Positions 42,370-54,401 of a DNA stretch of 64,000 nucleotides are shown here, piece after piece. This DNA is from Rhizodiscina lignyota (lineage: Eukaryota; Ascomycota; Dothideomycetes; Aulographales; Rhizodiscinaceae): contig ML978122.1 of assembly GCA_010015805.1 (NCBI GenBank), positions 1,088,453 to 1,152,452 of the forward strand. Reading direction: 5' to 3'. Below the pieces are notes generated by a model that did no database searches, was not told the DNA's origin, and was given only the letters and a program-made list of their open reading frames with translations. Position 1 is the first letter of the stretch. Each line of letters begins with the position of its first letter. The position numbers and the translations under genes are program-made.

Positions 42370-43019
42370 ATCAGTTCACCAGTTTATGTGCCTACTTATT
42401 TAGTGCCTCCGTGCCTGCTCATTCAGTGCGCCATTCAGTGGGGTTTGGTAGGGAAACTTCGGGAGGTCTGTATGATTGAATTCCGTGCAGGATATTGTTC
42501 ATTGTGAATTTGGGGAGGAACATAATCAGTAACTATGAAGCTAAAATGGTTTGAAAGAATTGTTATCATGTAATACGCCTACATCGACTTGTTGCTTGGG
42601 TATGTCAAGCCAGAGCCAGGTTATTCAAGTCGTCCGCTCGTGAAGTTTCCGGGCTAGAAATGCAGACTCTGCACGACAAAGTAAGATCTCTTATCCTTGA
42701 TTTGCTAAGTTCATAGAGTCTCCTCCTTTGCTTCAACTGTGGTACATTTACGTGTTGCTTTGGAGGAGGAGCTACTCAACCACAAAGCTTTTACCTGGCG
42801 CGGTCGCGACACATCTTCACTTTCAATGTAGATTCGTGACCTTCCGGCAGATAAACTGTGAGCTCTCTAGTGAAACAAGTCCGAGGGAGATTGAGGTGAA
42901 CATCCTCAAAGTACGTTGGAAGCGGAACTTCCACGTGCAGACCTTGGCATCATCGACTTTGGATCGCGAGCACGCGCAAATTTCCTGCGAACAACCCAAC
43001 CCTACAACTTCAATACAAA
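42370..43019. other. Intergenic spacer
   Basis: Six hundred and fifty bases between the HET gene and nudC; nothing recognised beyond promoter space. Confidence 0.4.
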
Positions 43020-43656
43020 ATGGAGCGTTCAGATTCCCCACCACCAGAGGAGCGCAAGAGGATGGATGCTGAGGCTAAGGCAAAGCAAGATGCCGAACAA
43101 GCAGCTCTTCCATACAAGTGGACTCAGACCATTCAAGATGTCGACATCACAGTACCGGTAGACGGGAATCTTAAAGGGCGCGACCTGGTTGTGACGATGA
43201 CAAAAACCAAACTGAAGGTCGGAGTCAAGGGCAAAGATCCTATCATAGACGTACTACTTTCCTAATCTTAGCTACCTTCGAGAACCAAGCTAACTGTCAA
43301 AATGGCAGGGCGACCTCCCTCACCCGATCCTCGTCGATGAGTCCACATGGACGCTTGAGACCACACCCAGCGGCAAAGAAATTAGCATCCACCTCGACAA
43401 GGTCAACAAGATGGAGTGGTGGGCGCACGTCGTGACCGGCGCGCCGAAGATTGACACCTCGAAGATTACGCCGGAAAACAGCAAGCTGGGCGACCTGGAC
43501 GGCGAGACGCGCAGCATGGTAGAGAAGATGATGTATGACCAGCGACAGAAGGAGATGGGCAAGCCAACGAGCGATGAGGAGAAGAAGATGGAACTGTTGA
43601 AGAAGTTCCAGGAGCAGCATCCAGAGATGGACTTCTCGAATGCGAAAATGGGATAG
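43020..43656 (+). CDS. nudC: Nuclear movement protein NudC-like (CS domain)
   Basis: Two exons, 43020-43250 and 43309-43656, give 192 residues. The N-terminus is charged and helical. The CS/p23-like core runs [40 protein letters not shown], then [17 protein letters not shown] after the intron, and [16 protein letters not shown]. The end reads [20 protein letters not shown] and closes with [11 protein letters not shown], the typical NudC terminus. Family role: co-chaperone with Hsp90 that stabilises LIS1/NudF and dynein function; needed for nuclear migration in Aspergillus. Convergent with the tRNA synthetase gene. Confidence 0.95.
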
Positions 43657-43929
43657 ATTGCTTTCGCCTGAGAGTCGTCAGAAAGCTTGATGACCATTCT
43701 CGGCCGAATTGTGACCGGAATGGAAGGCTTATGACATGAATTCGCATAGCGAGAGGCGCATTCGGGGTGCTCAAACAGTATATTTGTCTCTCGTTGCTAG
43801 GGTGGTTGGCTATCAGAGGAAAAACTTTGATGAAGCCGGAGCGGTATTTATTCAGAAGCCCGCTCTCTAAGTCTATATTGACAAACCGCTCGATATATCT
43901 AACAGCGTATCGTACATTATATTGCACAT

Positions 43930-46257
43930 TCAATCTCTCATCTTTAAGTGGTATGTCTCCAACTGCGCTTCCGTCATTTCCCCTGGACTCTTCACCAACG
44001 GATCTTCACCTCGGTTGTTCTTGGGGAATGCAATAACATCCTTGATACTGCTCTTGCCTAGCATGACAGCCGTCAACCGATCGAACCCCAAGGCTATTCC
44101 AGCATGCGGCGGACATCCAGCTCTCAGCACTTCCAGTAAGTGCTTGAAGTCACCAAGACGCTCCTCGCTCATCTTCAGAACGTCGCGCAAGATAAACTCC
44201 TGGAATGCTGGATCATGGATTCGTCGACTTCCGCCTCCAAGCTCCACGCCGTTAACCACTAGGTCGTAATGCTCGCTTTTCGCGGCGAGTGGGTCAGTGG
44301 CAAGCAGGTCGAGATCTGTGACGCTGCGGGGTGCAGTAAAAGGATGATGTGTTGATGAGAATCCTGCGCTCCCACCTTGGCCTTCTTCATCAGAGTTAGG
44401 ACCGAACATTGGGAACTCAGTCACCCAGAGAAAGTCGAAATCATTGGGTGCGTCGACAAGACCCCGTGCTACTGCTTCCCGGTGAAGAGCCAGGCGCATC
44501 CGACCCAATGCGGTTGAGCCACCCGAGAATGGCTCCTTCTTTCGAGCCTGTATAACTACGAGATCGCCATCGGCGAGGTCAAGGAGCTCTTCGACTTGTT
44601 CGGCCGCCTCAAAGCCAAAGGGCTGGAGACCATTGAGAGGTTTACGAGAATCGTAGATGAAAATTCCGGGTTGCCCATCTGGATTGTTAAGAATGCCAGC
44701 GTCTGCAGCTTCTTTCGATTCCATGAATGCACGGACAAACTTCTTCGTCTCCTGCGGCCGATCTGCGATGCGGAGTTTCAATACATCGACTGCGGGATCG
44801 GCCAAAGGGCCAATCTTGCTAATCAAATCAACTGGGAGCATGTAGTCAATACGTGTGATCTACGCTCCGTTAGCAAGGAGGAAAAGCGGAAGGCTCAAGG
44901 GCGACACACCTGCATGCCAATCCTCCTATCTGGCTTGTCAGAACCGTATTTTGACATTGCCTCCTCGTATGGCAGTCGTGGGAATACATGTGGGATCTCC
45001 ACGTTGAGCAAATCTCGCCACAAAATTCCGACCAAGCGTTCAATCACCCGCATCACATCCTCCCCAGCTGCAAATGCCATCTCCAAATCGAGCTGGCCCC
45101 TCGTCAGTGAATATCGTGGCATATACAAATCCCGAGCGTACCTGGGTAAATTCCGGCTGCCTATCAGCACGAAGATCTTCATCTCGAAAGCACCGAGCAA
45201 TCTGATAGTATTTCGCAATGCCGCTCGCCATGAGGATCTGTTTGTACTGCTGTGGACTCTGTGGCAAGGCATAAGCCATACGCTTCTGCCTCGTAGGCAC
45301 CAAGAACTCTCTAGCGCCCTCTGGAGTAGACTTGAAAAGAACAGGCGTCTCAATCTCCACAAACTCTTGTGTCTGTAGAGCAGCTCGGCATAGTCCAGCC
45401 AAACGGGAGCGGAATCTCAATGCATCTCGAAGTCCAGGATCTGTTCGAATTTGGAGATGTCGTAGTTCGGCAGGGGGCACTTCATTTTTGCACAGTGCCG
45501 CGAGGTCGTCGGGGAAATTGTTCAAAGGCTGTATGTGACGGAGCTCCAGTTCAACACCGGTGATCCGTTCAACAGTATCTCGCGAAGACTTCGTTCCTCC
45601 TTCACGTTTCTTTACTTTGCCTCGTATACAGACGGGTGTATTCTCATTGAGGCGTTTCAGGGTGCTATGAGTGGAATCGGCATCGCCAGTAGCATCTTCG
45701 TTTAAAGAAGATACGATCTGGATACTGTGTCGCAACTCTCGGTCTAATAGTTGGACAAAGCTCAATTTCTTGTTTAAATCCGCACGTCTGCCTAGATAGC
45801 CGTAGAGCACCACCTCTTGATCAAGACATGAATTCAAAGATTCAAACTTAAAGTCTCCAGGCTCATTCAGATGACTTGCTGCTGGGTAATTGACTGGATG
45901 TATTAGCACGAACTACGAAGCCATCAAGGCAGTTTTCTTACAAGATTGCTTAAAATCTTCCAATCGGTTAGTCGAATAGTATCTCCATGGAAGCAAAGAA
46001 CGTGATCCAAACTGGAGTCTCTGGACTAGTCTGTGGCATGGAGTTTGTGCTGAAAGTCGGCAGGTCAACGTGCTATATGATGAGCGTTTCCGGGCATTAT
46101 GCATATGCTTCGAAAGCTCGACATATGAATGCCATAAAGGGCTGCCTCTTTGAACGGAGCTTGCCCTAGCTCCATTAAGAAGCATCTCCAAAAGTCGTGC
46201 GAAGAGTGGAAGATAGGATGGAACCGTCGCACTTGTGTCAGTGACTACTCCGTACAT
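43930..46257 (-). CDS. MSD1: Aspartyl-tRNA synthetase, mitochondrial
   Basis: Four exons: 45942-46257, 45142-45893, 44910-45092 and 43930-44859, about 726 residues. The first exon encodes an Arg/Ser-rich leader suited to a mitochondrial presequence. A second in-frame ATG at 46185 gives a 702-residue form (MLLNGARASSVQRGS) that looks more like a normal presequence. Then come the OB-fold (VVLYGYLGRRADLNKKLSFV), class II motif 2 ([20 protein letters not shown], restored by splicing) and motif 3 (HAGIALGFDRLTAVMLG). A bacterial-type insertion domain between motifs 2 and 3 (LLDLADGDLVVIQARKKEPF) confirms the bacterial or mitochondrial AspRS type. It charges mitochondrial tRNA-Asp. Confidence 0.93.
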
Positions 46258-47357
46258 TGAACTTTTTGCTCAGAATGCGCTTGGCTAGTTATGGAAAAGC
46301 GTTGCTTATGTAATCGCTCTCGATTGATATTTGCTGCCCGCAAAGGTCTTCGTCTGATTTTTTTTCTTCATCCTTCCAGTTTTAACCAAGTAAGTGGCCG
46401 CGTCGCAGACCCTGTTGAGTATTCACTAACAGCTCTTACAGATGATGAAAGCCTAGTGTGTATCCTATGAGCTGCTGCTTATCTGCTCTTCGAACTCTCC
46501 CTTAACTGGGCCTAAGTGGTTCGACGTTCAGCTAGGTGACAGCATGAAATAGGCGTTCGGCACACCAATCTTGTTACATTTACGGACGCGATGAAAGGCA
46601 TCTCTGAACTGAACTTGGAGGGTGTCTACCCACTTTATCCTGGCATCAGCTATCGAGCTCATGGAACTTCGAGTTACGAGGAGCTGGATTGCCATGGATG
46701 TTTTATGAACATGTACATAAAATTGAAATTAAATCGCTTTTCGCTTCCTCTTCTCTCTCTGAAGTTCAGTTTCCAAAGCTATACCTACCGAATATCTCGC
46801 CGATAGACCTTATGAGGAGTCTTGGAGATTTCCATTCTTCGGCTCTTCAACAACTTGGCGAAAGAGGAAGCACAGAGGCATTGTCAACAGGCTGCCGTTC
46901 ACATACCAGCGTGCATAAAGTTAGAATATCAGCCGTAACAATGATGCTACAAATACCGATTTGATATCGCTTCAGATAGTGAATGAAAATACCCGACAGT
47001 TCTTCCCATATCTGTGTAGTGCCACATGGAATGTGCTTAAGGCCAGCTATAGCATACTTAATGCAATTAGCCGGCCACCGGAGTTTGTACCTAACCATCG
47101 TCATCCGAGAGCCCAAGCCTCAGAGGTGGCTGGCTACCTCCCCATCCAACACTGTAATCTTCATATACCGCTAACTTCCGGAACCAATTCATACAACCTT
47201 TCTCCCTTGCAGCCTTCGGCGTTCTGACCTCCTTCCCGCGAACTACACACGTCATACTCTGAAACGGCATGGATTGAGAGCTTCGCCGCGAAGCGTCCGG
47301 GGGTCTTTCGCGCCTTGATATCACCAATAAGTTCCAGATCGCCGAGTTTCGTTCTCG
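46258..47357. other. Divergent promoter region, MSD1 and AP180-like gene
   Basis: About 1.1 kb. Small frames at 46591-47227 are not supported as genes. No RNA gene or repeat seen. Confidence 0.4.
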
Positions 47358-49666
47358 ATGGCGAGCTCGTTTGAGAAGTCCGTAAAGGGAGCGACGAAGA
47401 TCAAGGCAAGCAATTGAAGTTTTATCCCTTTAACTTGGAAGAGATATGCCGGCTAGTTTGGGCATCGCAATATCTTGGAAACTAATGTTTGCCTCCTGCA
47501 GCTCGCGCCGCCGAAGTCGAAATACATCGAGCATATCCTCATTGCGACTCATAGCGGGGATCATGGCGTCGCTGAGGTCTTTCGCATCCTTCAAAACCGC
47601 CTCCGCGATTCGACGTGGACGGTCGTCTTCAAGAGCCTCATCGTCATCCACCTTATGATCCGGGAGGGAGAGCCTGATGTTACACTGCGATACTTATCAG
47701 ATAACCCGAGGAATAAGCTTGCAATCAGCAACTTCACGGAGGGTATGTCCATTCCAATACAAAGAGTTGAGCGAGCGCAGGGGGAGCGGGGTATCTCTGG
47801 GCATAGAGGCACACGTTGATCGCATTTGAGAGAAGAGGGTCTAGCTTTGCGCATGGGCACCTTCTTGTCGAGTCTTTAGTGATGCGCTCGCTGTGGTAGG
47901 CAATCTGACGGACACCGTGCTAACGAGGCACGGCAAACCAGTTCAAACCCAAGGTCGAAACATCAGAAGCTACTCGGAATATCTGCGCAAACGTGCCCAA
48001 GCATTCCAACAAACGAAAGTCGACTATGTAAAGAATGGAGAAGGCCGCCTAAAACGACTTACAATCGACAAAGGGCTCCTTAGAGAGACTGAGACTGTTC
48101 AAGATCAGATCAGGGGGTTGCTCAAATGCGATGTGGGTGCAGATCATGTTCACAAGCAGCAATGGTCCTAATGTTTTCCAGTTTCTCACTGATGAACCCG
48201 AGAACGAAATTACACTCTTTGCCTTCCGATTGCTCACAATGGACCTTCTGGCCTTATTTCATGTCATGAACGAGGGCATTATAAACGTTCTGGGTATGAT
48301 ATCCCACCCGCGCTGAGAATCTCAATGGCACTGACAACAAGAAGAGCACTACTTTGAAATGTCCAAAGTTGATGCTGAGCGTGCAATCGCCATCTATCGC
48401 ATGTTCACAAAGCTCACGGATCACGTTGTGCAGTACCTCGCGGTTGCACGCCACTACGAGCATGTGACGCGGTTTCAGATTCCTAAGATCAAACATGCAC
48501 CGATCACTCTGGCATCGTCACTCGAAGAATACCTACATGATAAAGACTTCGAGATCAACCGTAGACAGTATCTGGCCCAACAAGACGCGAGGAAGCGCAC
48601 TGGCAAAGGAGGTAGTGCAAACGGTATCAGAGCTTTCACCGAGAAGGCGAGCACACCCACGAAAACCACTACTACGCAGAAATTCCCCTCCCCAAAACAG
48701 TCGGCTGCACAACCTGCAAAGACGGAGACGAAGGGACCAGCTCCAGACTTGATAGATTTCTTCGAGTCTATCGAGCAGAATCAGCAGCCGTTGGCGCAAC
48801 CAGAACCGCAATTTCACTTTGCCGGACAGCAATTTCCACAGCAAGGCTTTGCAGGACAGCCAACGGGGTTTATCTCACAGCCTCCCGGCTTTCCTCAGCA
48901 ACAACCACAAGCTTTCGCGACGGCTCAAGGCACGAACCCATTTGGACAACCGCAGCCGCAACCGCAACCGCAGCCGCAAGTGCAGCAACCAGCACAACTC
49001 CAAACAAATTTTACGGGGGCCGGGTTTGGGGGCTACACACCCCAGCCGCAGCAATCATTTAACTCTTCCCTTTCATCCATTCCTCAGGAGGGCGTGGCGA
49101 CTTTCTCCCCACAGCAGCAGACGCCTTCACAAACGGGGTCGACGAACCCCTTCCGTCAGTCTATGATGCCTCAAGCTACAGGCACGTCACTAGGGTCACT
49201 CGGGAGTGGCAATCCCATGTCTCCATCATCCGGTCGCTTATCAACTAATCCATTCGCTCGCAACTCACCCACCATCTCAACTACTCCGTTCGACCCACCA
49301 AATGCGCAGCCTCAACAGCAGACTGCCCCATTCCAACCCCAATCACAGTTTGGGCAAGCTCAGCAAGCCCAGCAGAATTCTTCTCCCTTCGGTGCTACCC
49401 AGCCTCAGCCCACAGGCACTAATCCTTTCGCGCGCAATGCTTCACCAAACATGCCCCCTGGTGGGCAGCCCACAGGGAACTCAACACTGTCACCGGTGGC
49501 GTCGAATGCGACAGGTAGCACCAACCCATTCCGACAGAGCGCATTCGTGAATCAGTCAACTGGTCAAGGCTGGCAGAATGTGCCCCAGAATCAAGGCACA
49601 ATAGGTGGATTTGGCGTTGGTGGAGTGGACACGACACCGATATTTCCAAGGCCCGGCGCGAACTGA
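47358..49666 (+). CDS. AP180/CALM-type clathrin adaptor (ANTH domain)
   Basis: Five exons: 47358-47405, 47502-47742, 47942-48132, 48182-48293 and 48345-49666, about 637 residues. The ANTH domain reads MASSFEKSVKGATKIK, then LAPPKSKYIEHILIATHSG, VQTQGRNIRSYSEYLRKRAQ, FLTDEPENEITLFAFRLLTM, and EHYFEMSKVDAERAIAIYRM. This is the yeast Yap1801/1802 group, which binds PI(4,5)P2 and clathrin at endocytic sites. The first intron uses a GC donor (AAG|gcaagc). The C-terminal half is Gln/Pro-rich with at least five NPF motifs (GTNPFGQ, STNPFRQS, STNPFAR, GTNPFARN, STNPFRQ) for EH-domain partners such as Pan1 or Ede1, and a DLIDFF clathrin-box-like motif near residue 245. Confidence 0.93.
47406..47501 (+). 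other. GC-AG intron in the AP180-like gene
   Basis: Intron of 96 nt with donor AAG|gcaagc, an actaat branch-like motif and ctcctgcag acceptor. It joins ATKIK to LAPPKSKYIEH, the conserved ANTH start. The donor matches the known GC-donor consensus. Confidence 0.85.
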
Positions 49667-50333
49667 AAGCATGTCCCTTTAATGATTGCGATGGCGACTT
49701 ATTAATTTGGCTCTTGATATACAATTATACTGGACTGCTTTCAGTGCGTAAGGAGAAGTAGATAAGCTTCACATCAATGAAAAGTGAACTGAACTGAAGG
49801 CCGATGTGCTGACGGTAGCTCACGATTAGCGAGTTTGCTAGGTTCGAGAGTAACGTCAGTTTCTACTTGTCGATTTGCCAGGATGCACAGTCTCTTCAAC
49901 TCAAGATACTCCATGTCTGTCGCAGTTGTGCAATATAACGACCAGGGGCTCAAGTACATCGTGCAAAAGTTTCAGTAATGCTCTCGCTTAATCTGATGAA
50001 CAAGACTCGTTCATACTGCATTCTTACGACCTTTCGTATGTAAGCTCAGCTATTCATCAACCCCCGCCCGGGCCAGAAAACTGACACTGAATCATTAGAT
50101 CTTGAGAAGAAAATTAATTCAGGAAGATCTATCCTACAATTAATCCTTTCGGCCTACTCTTTCCCGGCACCTGGGTGCCTGGTATATGATCTCCGCCAAC
50201 CCCGCTTGCAGATTTGTACCTTGCAGCCAACTTGTGGATTCGCTCATTAAAAGGGCTGGAGAAGCCGAGATGGCTCCTCTCTGCGTATGTTTTCAGACGA
50301 GGGCAAGTGGGTATATTCGATATCTCTACTATC
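49667..50333. other. Intergenic spacer
   Basis: Six hundred and sixty-seven bases between two plus-strand genes; codons just upstream of 50334 are open but lack an ATG. Nothing else recognised. Confidence 0.4.
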
Positions 50334-52331
50334 ATGATATTTCGCTATCCATGTCCGATTTTCTTCTTGTCGTTGTTCTTTGTGCGTCGTGGCTGGGCTT
50401 CATCACAGCCGTGGGAACAATATGTCTACAGTCCGAAGTTTCGCTCGGTGGCTCCAGCCTCTGTCAAGAGCATTTCTGGGGATGCGGTCATACTATCTGA
50501 TGAGGACGGATATGTGTTATCCATGAACTCGGGTTCGCAAGTCAGCCTGGATTTCGGCGTTGAAGTCGGCGGTCTCATCAGCTTCAGCTACAATAGCACT
50601 GTCTCAGGAGGAACGCAAGTGTCATTAGCTTATGCGGAGTCTCCATCCTTCGTACGGTCGATCTCAGACGACACTGGTCCTTTGCCAAATATGGATTACG
50701 ACAGAGCCCTTAACGTGACGTTCGCCGAGCGATCTGGCTCTTACACCGTTCCTCGTGCCAATTTCCGTGGCGGTTTTCGATTCCTCACTATCAATGCTTT
50801 GCAAGATGTCATGTTGTCAAATATCACTTGCGAAATTGGCTTCTTGCCGGCTCAGGGCGACCTCCGAGACTATCAAGGTTATTTCTACACTCCCAATGAC
50901 AAGCTGCTCAACAGAATCTGGTATGCTGGCGCTTACACCGTTCAGACTAATATTGCGCCGCAAAATACTGGGCGTTTCCTTCCTCAAGTAAAGCCCGGCT
51001 GGGCATACAATGCATCTCTCGGTGTCTCCACTCCCATACTGATAGATGGAGCAAAACGGGATCGCGCCGTCTGGCCGGGGGATATCGGCATGTCTGGACT
51101 AACAGGATTCCTTGCGCACGGCGACATTGGTTTGACTGCAGTGAGGAATGCCCTGGATACGTTATTCTACTACCAAAACAGCACCGGGCAGTTTCCATTC
51201 GCGGGGCCAGACACGGCCTCTTTCCACTCAGGAAGCCAAAGCAATACGTACCATGCGTGGACCCTGATATCCATCTACTATTATGCAATCCATTCAGGTG
51301 ATGAAGCCTGGCTTAATTCCAAGTGGGAGAATATCAAGCTCGCGGTCGACCTCATCACTGCTGCGCTCCACGGTGACGACCTTGGATTGCACAATCAGAC
51401 TCAACCCAACGACTGGGCACGGCAAGGCGGCGGCGGCTACAACAGCGCTCTCAATGCTCTCGATTACCAGGCGCTCACATCCATCGCCTCTCTCGGGGCA
51501 GAGGTTTGGCCACGAAACTCGACCAGAACAAAACAAGCATCAGCTTGGTCTGCAGCAGCTGAGCGGCTCAAAGCATCTTTCAACTCCATCCTCTGGGACT
51601 CGTCATCGGGACTGTATCGCGACAATCAGACCACGAGCCTCCATCCCCAAGACGGCAATGCCCTCGCCCTTCTCTTCAATCTTACCACCTCCGCTGCTCA
51701 AGCATCCTCTCTTAGCCGGAGCCTCTTACGCAACTGGAATTCGATCGGTCCCATAACGCCGGAACTCCCAGATACGATATCGCCCTTCATATCTGGCCTT
51801 GAGGTCCTCGCGCACTTGACCGTCGGTGAAGCTTCTCGTGCTCTGGAGCTTGTGAGGAGGACATGGGGATACCTGCTCGACTCGCCACTCATGACGGGCA
51901 GTACGCTTGCTGAGGGTATCACGGCGAATGGGAGCTTGTACTACAGGTCTACGGCGGGATACGCGTATGATGCGAGTTATACGAGTCTCAGCCATGGCTG
52001 GAGCAGCGCGCCAACGTCCGGGCTAACGAACAAGGTGTTGGGGTTAGAAATGACCGGATGGAAGACATGGAGGTTCGCGCCATTGGCTGGTGATCTGAGC
52101 GAGGCAAGAGGAGGCTTCCGGACCGGCTTTGGGAAGTTTGACGGTGGCTGGAAGATAACCAATGGTAAAGCTACGAGCGTTGAGGCATGGATAGACATCC
52201 CACAGGCGACAAGCGGAGAGGTGGTGTTGCCATGGAAGTGCACTAGTGCCACGATGAATGGGAGGGCGTGGAGTGGTACTAAGGTAACTGGAGGTGGAAG
52301 GAAGACATTTGTTGGGCACGGATGCATGTAA
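50334..52331 (+). CDS. Secreted alpha-L-rhamnosidase-like glycosidase (GH78 type)
   Basis: A single exon of 665 residues from the ATG at 50334, chosen because it gives a signal peptide (MIFRYPCPIFFLSLFFV). The N-terminal part is beta-rich (VSLDFGVEVGGLISFSYNST). The central part is an alpha/alpha six-hairpin barrel: YTPNDKLLNRIWYAGAYTVQ, then DGAKRDRAVWPGDIGMS (acidic DGAKRDRAVWPGD is a family hallmark), NTYHAWTLISIYYYAIHSG and SLSHGWSSAPTSGL. A C-terminal beta domain follows (VLGLEMTGWKTWRFAP). The set fits GH78 and related rhamnosidases that act on plant pectic or glycoside rhamnose. Many N-glycosylation sequons agree with secretion. Confidence 0.88.
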   Translation: MIFRYPCPIFFLSLFFVRRGWASSQPWEQYVYSPKFRSVAPASVKSISGDAVILSDEDGYVLSMNSGSQVSLDFGVEVGGLISFSYNSTVSGGTQVSLAYAESPSFVRSISDDTGPLPNMDYDRALNVTFAERSGSYTVPRANFRGGFRFLTINALQDVMLSNITCEIGFLPAQGDLRDYQGYFYTPNDKLLNRIWYAGAYTVQTNIAPQNTGRFLPQVKPGWAYNASLGVSTPILIDGAKRDRAVWPGDIGMSGLTGFLAHGDIGLTAVRNALDTLFYYQNSTGQFPFAGPDTASFHSGSQSNTYHAWTLISIYYYAIHSGDEAWLNSKWENIKLAVDLITAALHGDDLGLHNQTQPNDWARQGGGGYNSALNALDYQALTSIASLGAEVWPRNSTRTKQASAWSAAAERLKASFNSILWDSSSGLYRDNQTTSLHPQDGNALALLFNLTTSAAQASSLSRSLLRNWNSIGPITPELPDTISPFISGLEVLAHLTVGEASRALELVRRTWGYLLDSPLMTGSTLAEGITANGSLYYRSTAGYAYDASYTSLSHGWSSAPTSGLTNKVLGLEMTGWKTWRFAPLAGDLSEARGGFRTGFGKFDGGWKITNGKATSVEAWIDIPQATSGEVVLPWKCTSATMNGRAWSGTKVTGGGRKTFVGHGCM

Positions 52332-52957
52332 ATGATAGAGTATTCAGAAATCTGCGGAGGCCAACAAGGAAAAATGCCCAAGTAGTAGCTTGGGAGTTCT
52401 CGACTACCGACACTGTCTTGAGGAGGTTCCAGCTAATAGTGAACTTATTCATGAGATTCGTTTCGACATTGGCGATTCTCGTCTTCCTTTGCCTTTGAGA
52501 CATTTGGGTTGCGGTCTGGCCTAGAGGCTGTGGCCGGGGCTGGCAAGGTTGATCACATTGCCGTGCTGTCAGGTTAAGCAGAACAAGAAGTGCTTCTGCT
52601 TCAGTATCATGGCGACAGTGGTGAGGTTGGTTGGTCCAAGTGACCTGTCTTGCTACATAGCGTGAAAGAACGGGAAGGCTTGCAGATTAGGATCAGGCGG
52701 GATCCTTTGACCCTTTTAACTATTCTCCCGGGTATAACAGTATGCTCGGAGATAATTGCTCCCCTTTCATTGGCTATATATGATACGTCCGACGGCGCAA
52801 TGTTTACTCCTTTTCAGCGCGTGGTATTACCACAAAGCTTACTTAGTTTCATGTGACCTTGGTTTTGGGAGGAAGGCTCCAATATCCGAAGTTAAAATGC
52901 TTCCAATACTCTATCAAATGCAACTGTTTTCTTCGCTTCCATTTTCGCAGAATCATC
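52332..52957. other. Intergenic spacer
   Basis: Six hundred and twenty-six bases, with no supported feature other than promoter space for the reductase-like gene. Confidence 0.4.
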
Positions 52958-53922
52958 ATGGCTTCTTCTCCGTCTCTCCGGGTTGCTGTCGTCGGGGTGA
53001 GCTTTTGTAGTCCGCGCATGACATTAAGGCCGGCTTTAACATTGCGTAGCTTAACGGCACGCTGGCAGAATCCATCATAAAGCATCTCGTTGCCGCCAAC
53101 TTCGCAGTCACAGGCGTCACTCGGGATCCATCCAAGGCCACAGACAAATTTTCTTCGTCAGTCAAGCTAGTCAAAGCAGACTACGACTCTGTTGACACAA
53201 TTGCTCCTATTCTCCGAGGCCACGATGCCGTCATCGATCTCATAAATAGAAATCAATGGGAGACTTCTATCCGGATCATTGATGCTGCGATTGCTGCGAA
53301 GGTGCCATTCTTTGTTCCTTCATCCTGGGGTCTGGACCAGAGCAACGAAGAGGTCCGGTCTCTACCTCCAACAGAGGGCAAAGTCAAGATGGAGGACTAC
53401 ATCATTGGAAAAGCAAAGGAAGGAGCCATCGCCTTTGCCGCGATTGAGACCAGCATGTTTCTCGATTGGGCGCTCGGCGTAGGAATTCTCATCCCACTGG
53501 CCGGTGGCCAAACCCGTGTCTACAATGATGGTAATGTGAAGATGTCAACAAGCTCGCGCGAGGACATTGGTGCGGCAGTGGTGACGGTTTTGAAGAAGCG
53601 CGAGAGCAACGAGGTGCGGAATCGCGTTCTGTTCATGCAGAGTACGGTCATTACGCAGAATCAAATCGTTCAATATGCGAGAGAAGCCAATCCGAGTAAG
53701 ACTTGGGAAGTTTCGAGCATGGATACGGAGGAATTAGTGCGAAACAGCTGGGAAGCGTATAACAAAGGAGACAGGAGCCCACAGGTTATGAGGGGCTTCA
53801 TTGCCGGAGGCACCTATGGAAAGGGACTGGCACTATTTAAGCACCTGGATAATGATGTCCTAGGGATCAAAGAGATGAGCGAACAACAGGTGAAGGATAT
53901 GGTGGCAAAGGTCGTTGCCTAG
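52958..53922 (+). CDS. NmrA/isoflavone-reductase-like NAD(P)-binding protein
   Basis: Two exons, 52958-52996 and 53050-53922, give 303 residues. The short first exon holds the beta strand LRVAVVG, and the join gives VVGLNGTLAESIIKHLVAA, a Rossmann turn. The second Gly of the classic GxxGxxG is not exact (G-L-N-G-T-L-A). Next come VTGVTRDPSKATDKF and PFFVPSSWGLDQSNEEV, typical of NmrA-like and phenylcoumaran reductase-like families, where the Lys-x-x-Tyr pair is replaced. Family members are NADP sensors or reductases; no substrate can be named. The protein is probably cytosolic. Confidence 0.88.
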
Positions 53923-54401
53923 GCAGTAAACCTCTTCCGCATTCAATATATTTCCATATGTTATTCAATAACCCCAACTACTGTCTCTCTGCCCGCCCGC
54001 CGTCTGAACTCTGAAGCCTAAAGACCATGACAAGAATCATTTTCGCCTGAAGAATCCAATGCAATCTTCTCAAAAACAAATTGGCCAAACGCCATTGATG
54101 AATGGGAGCTTCAATCTTCTCGGACGAAGGAAATGAACTGAGCCGCTGAACTCCAATGTAGAGACACGATTGCTTAGTACCAAGGAGCGAGTTTCCGGCG
54201 AGCGAACAGTCTGTGGAGCCACGTTATCCAAGTTACCCCCAGCACTTCTAAGAAGCTTTCCCATATTGTTGAAGTTGCATTCAAGTTTGTCGGGGAGTAG
54301 CTTGCCTAGCCTGCCTTAGAAGATTTGTTTCTCGTTGTTACGGAAAAGGGACATCGTTGCAGGACTCTTTCGCTCGTGGGAAACTAGCTCCTTCGTAGAC
54401 T
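53923..54401. other. Convergent 3' flanks
   Basis: About 480 bases between convergent gene ends; no supported feature. Confidence 0.4.

Noticed and set aside
48930-49010. CAGCCG-type simple repeat that could look like a microsatellite
   Set aside because: It encodes the Gln/Pro-rich tail of the AP180 protein and keeps frame; it is coding low complexity, not an independent element.
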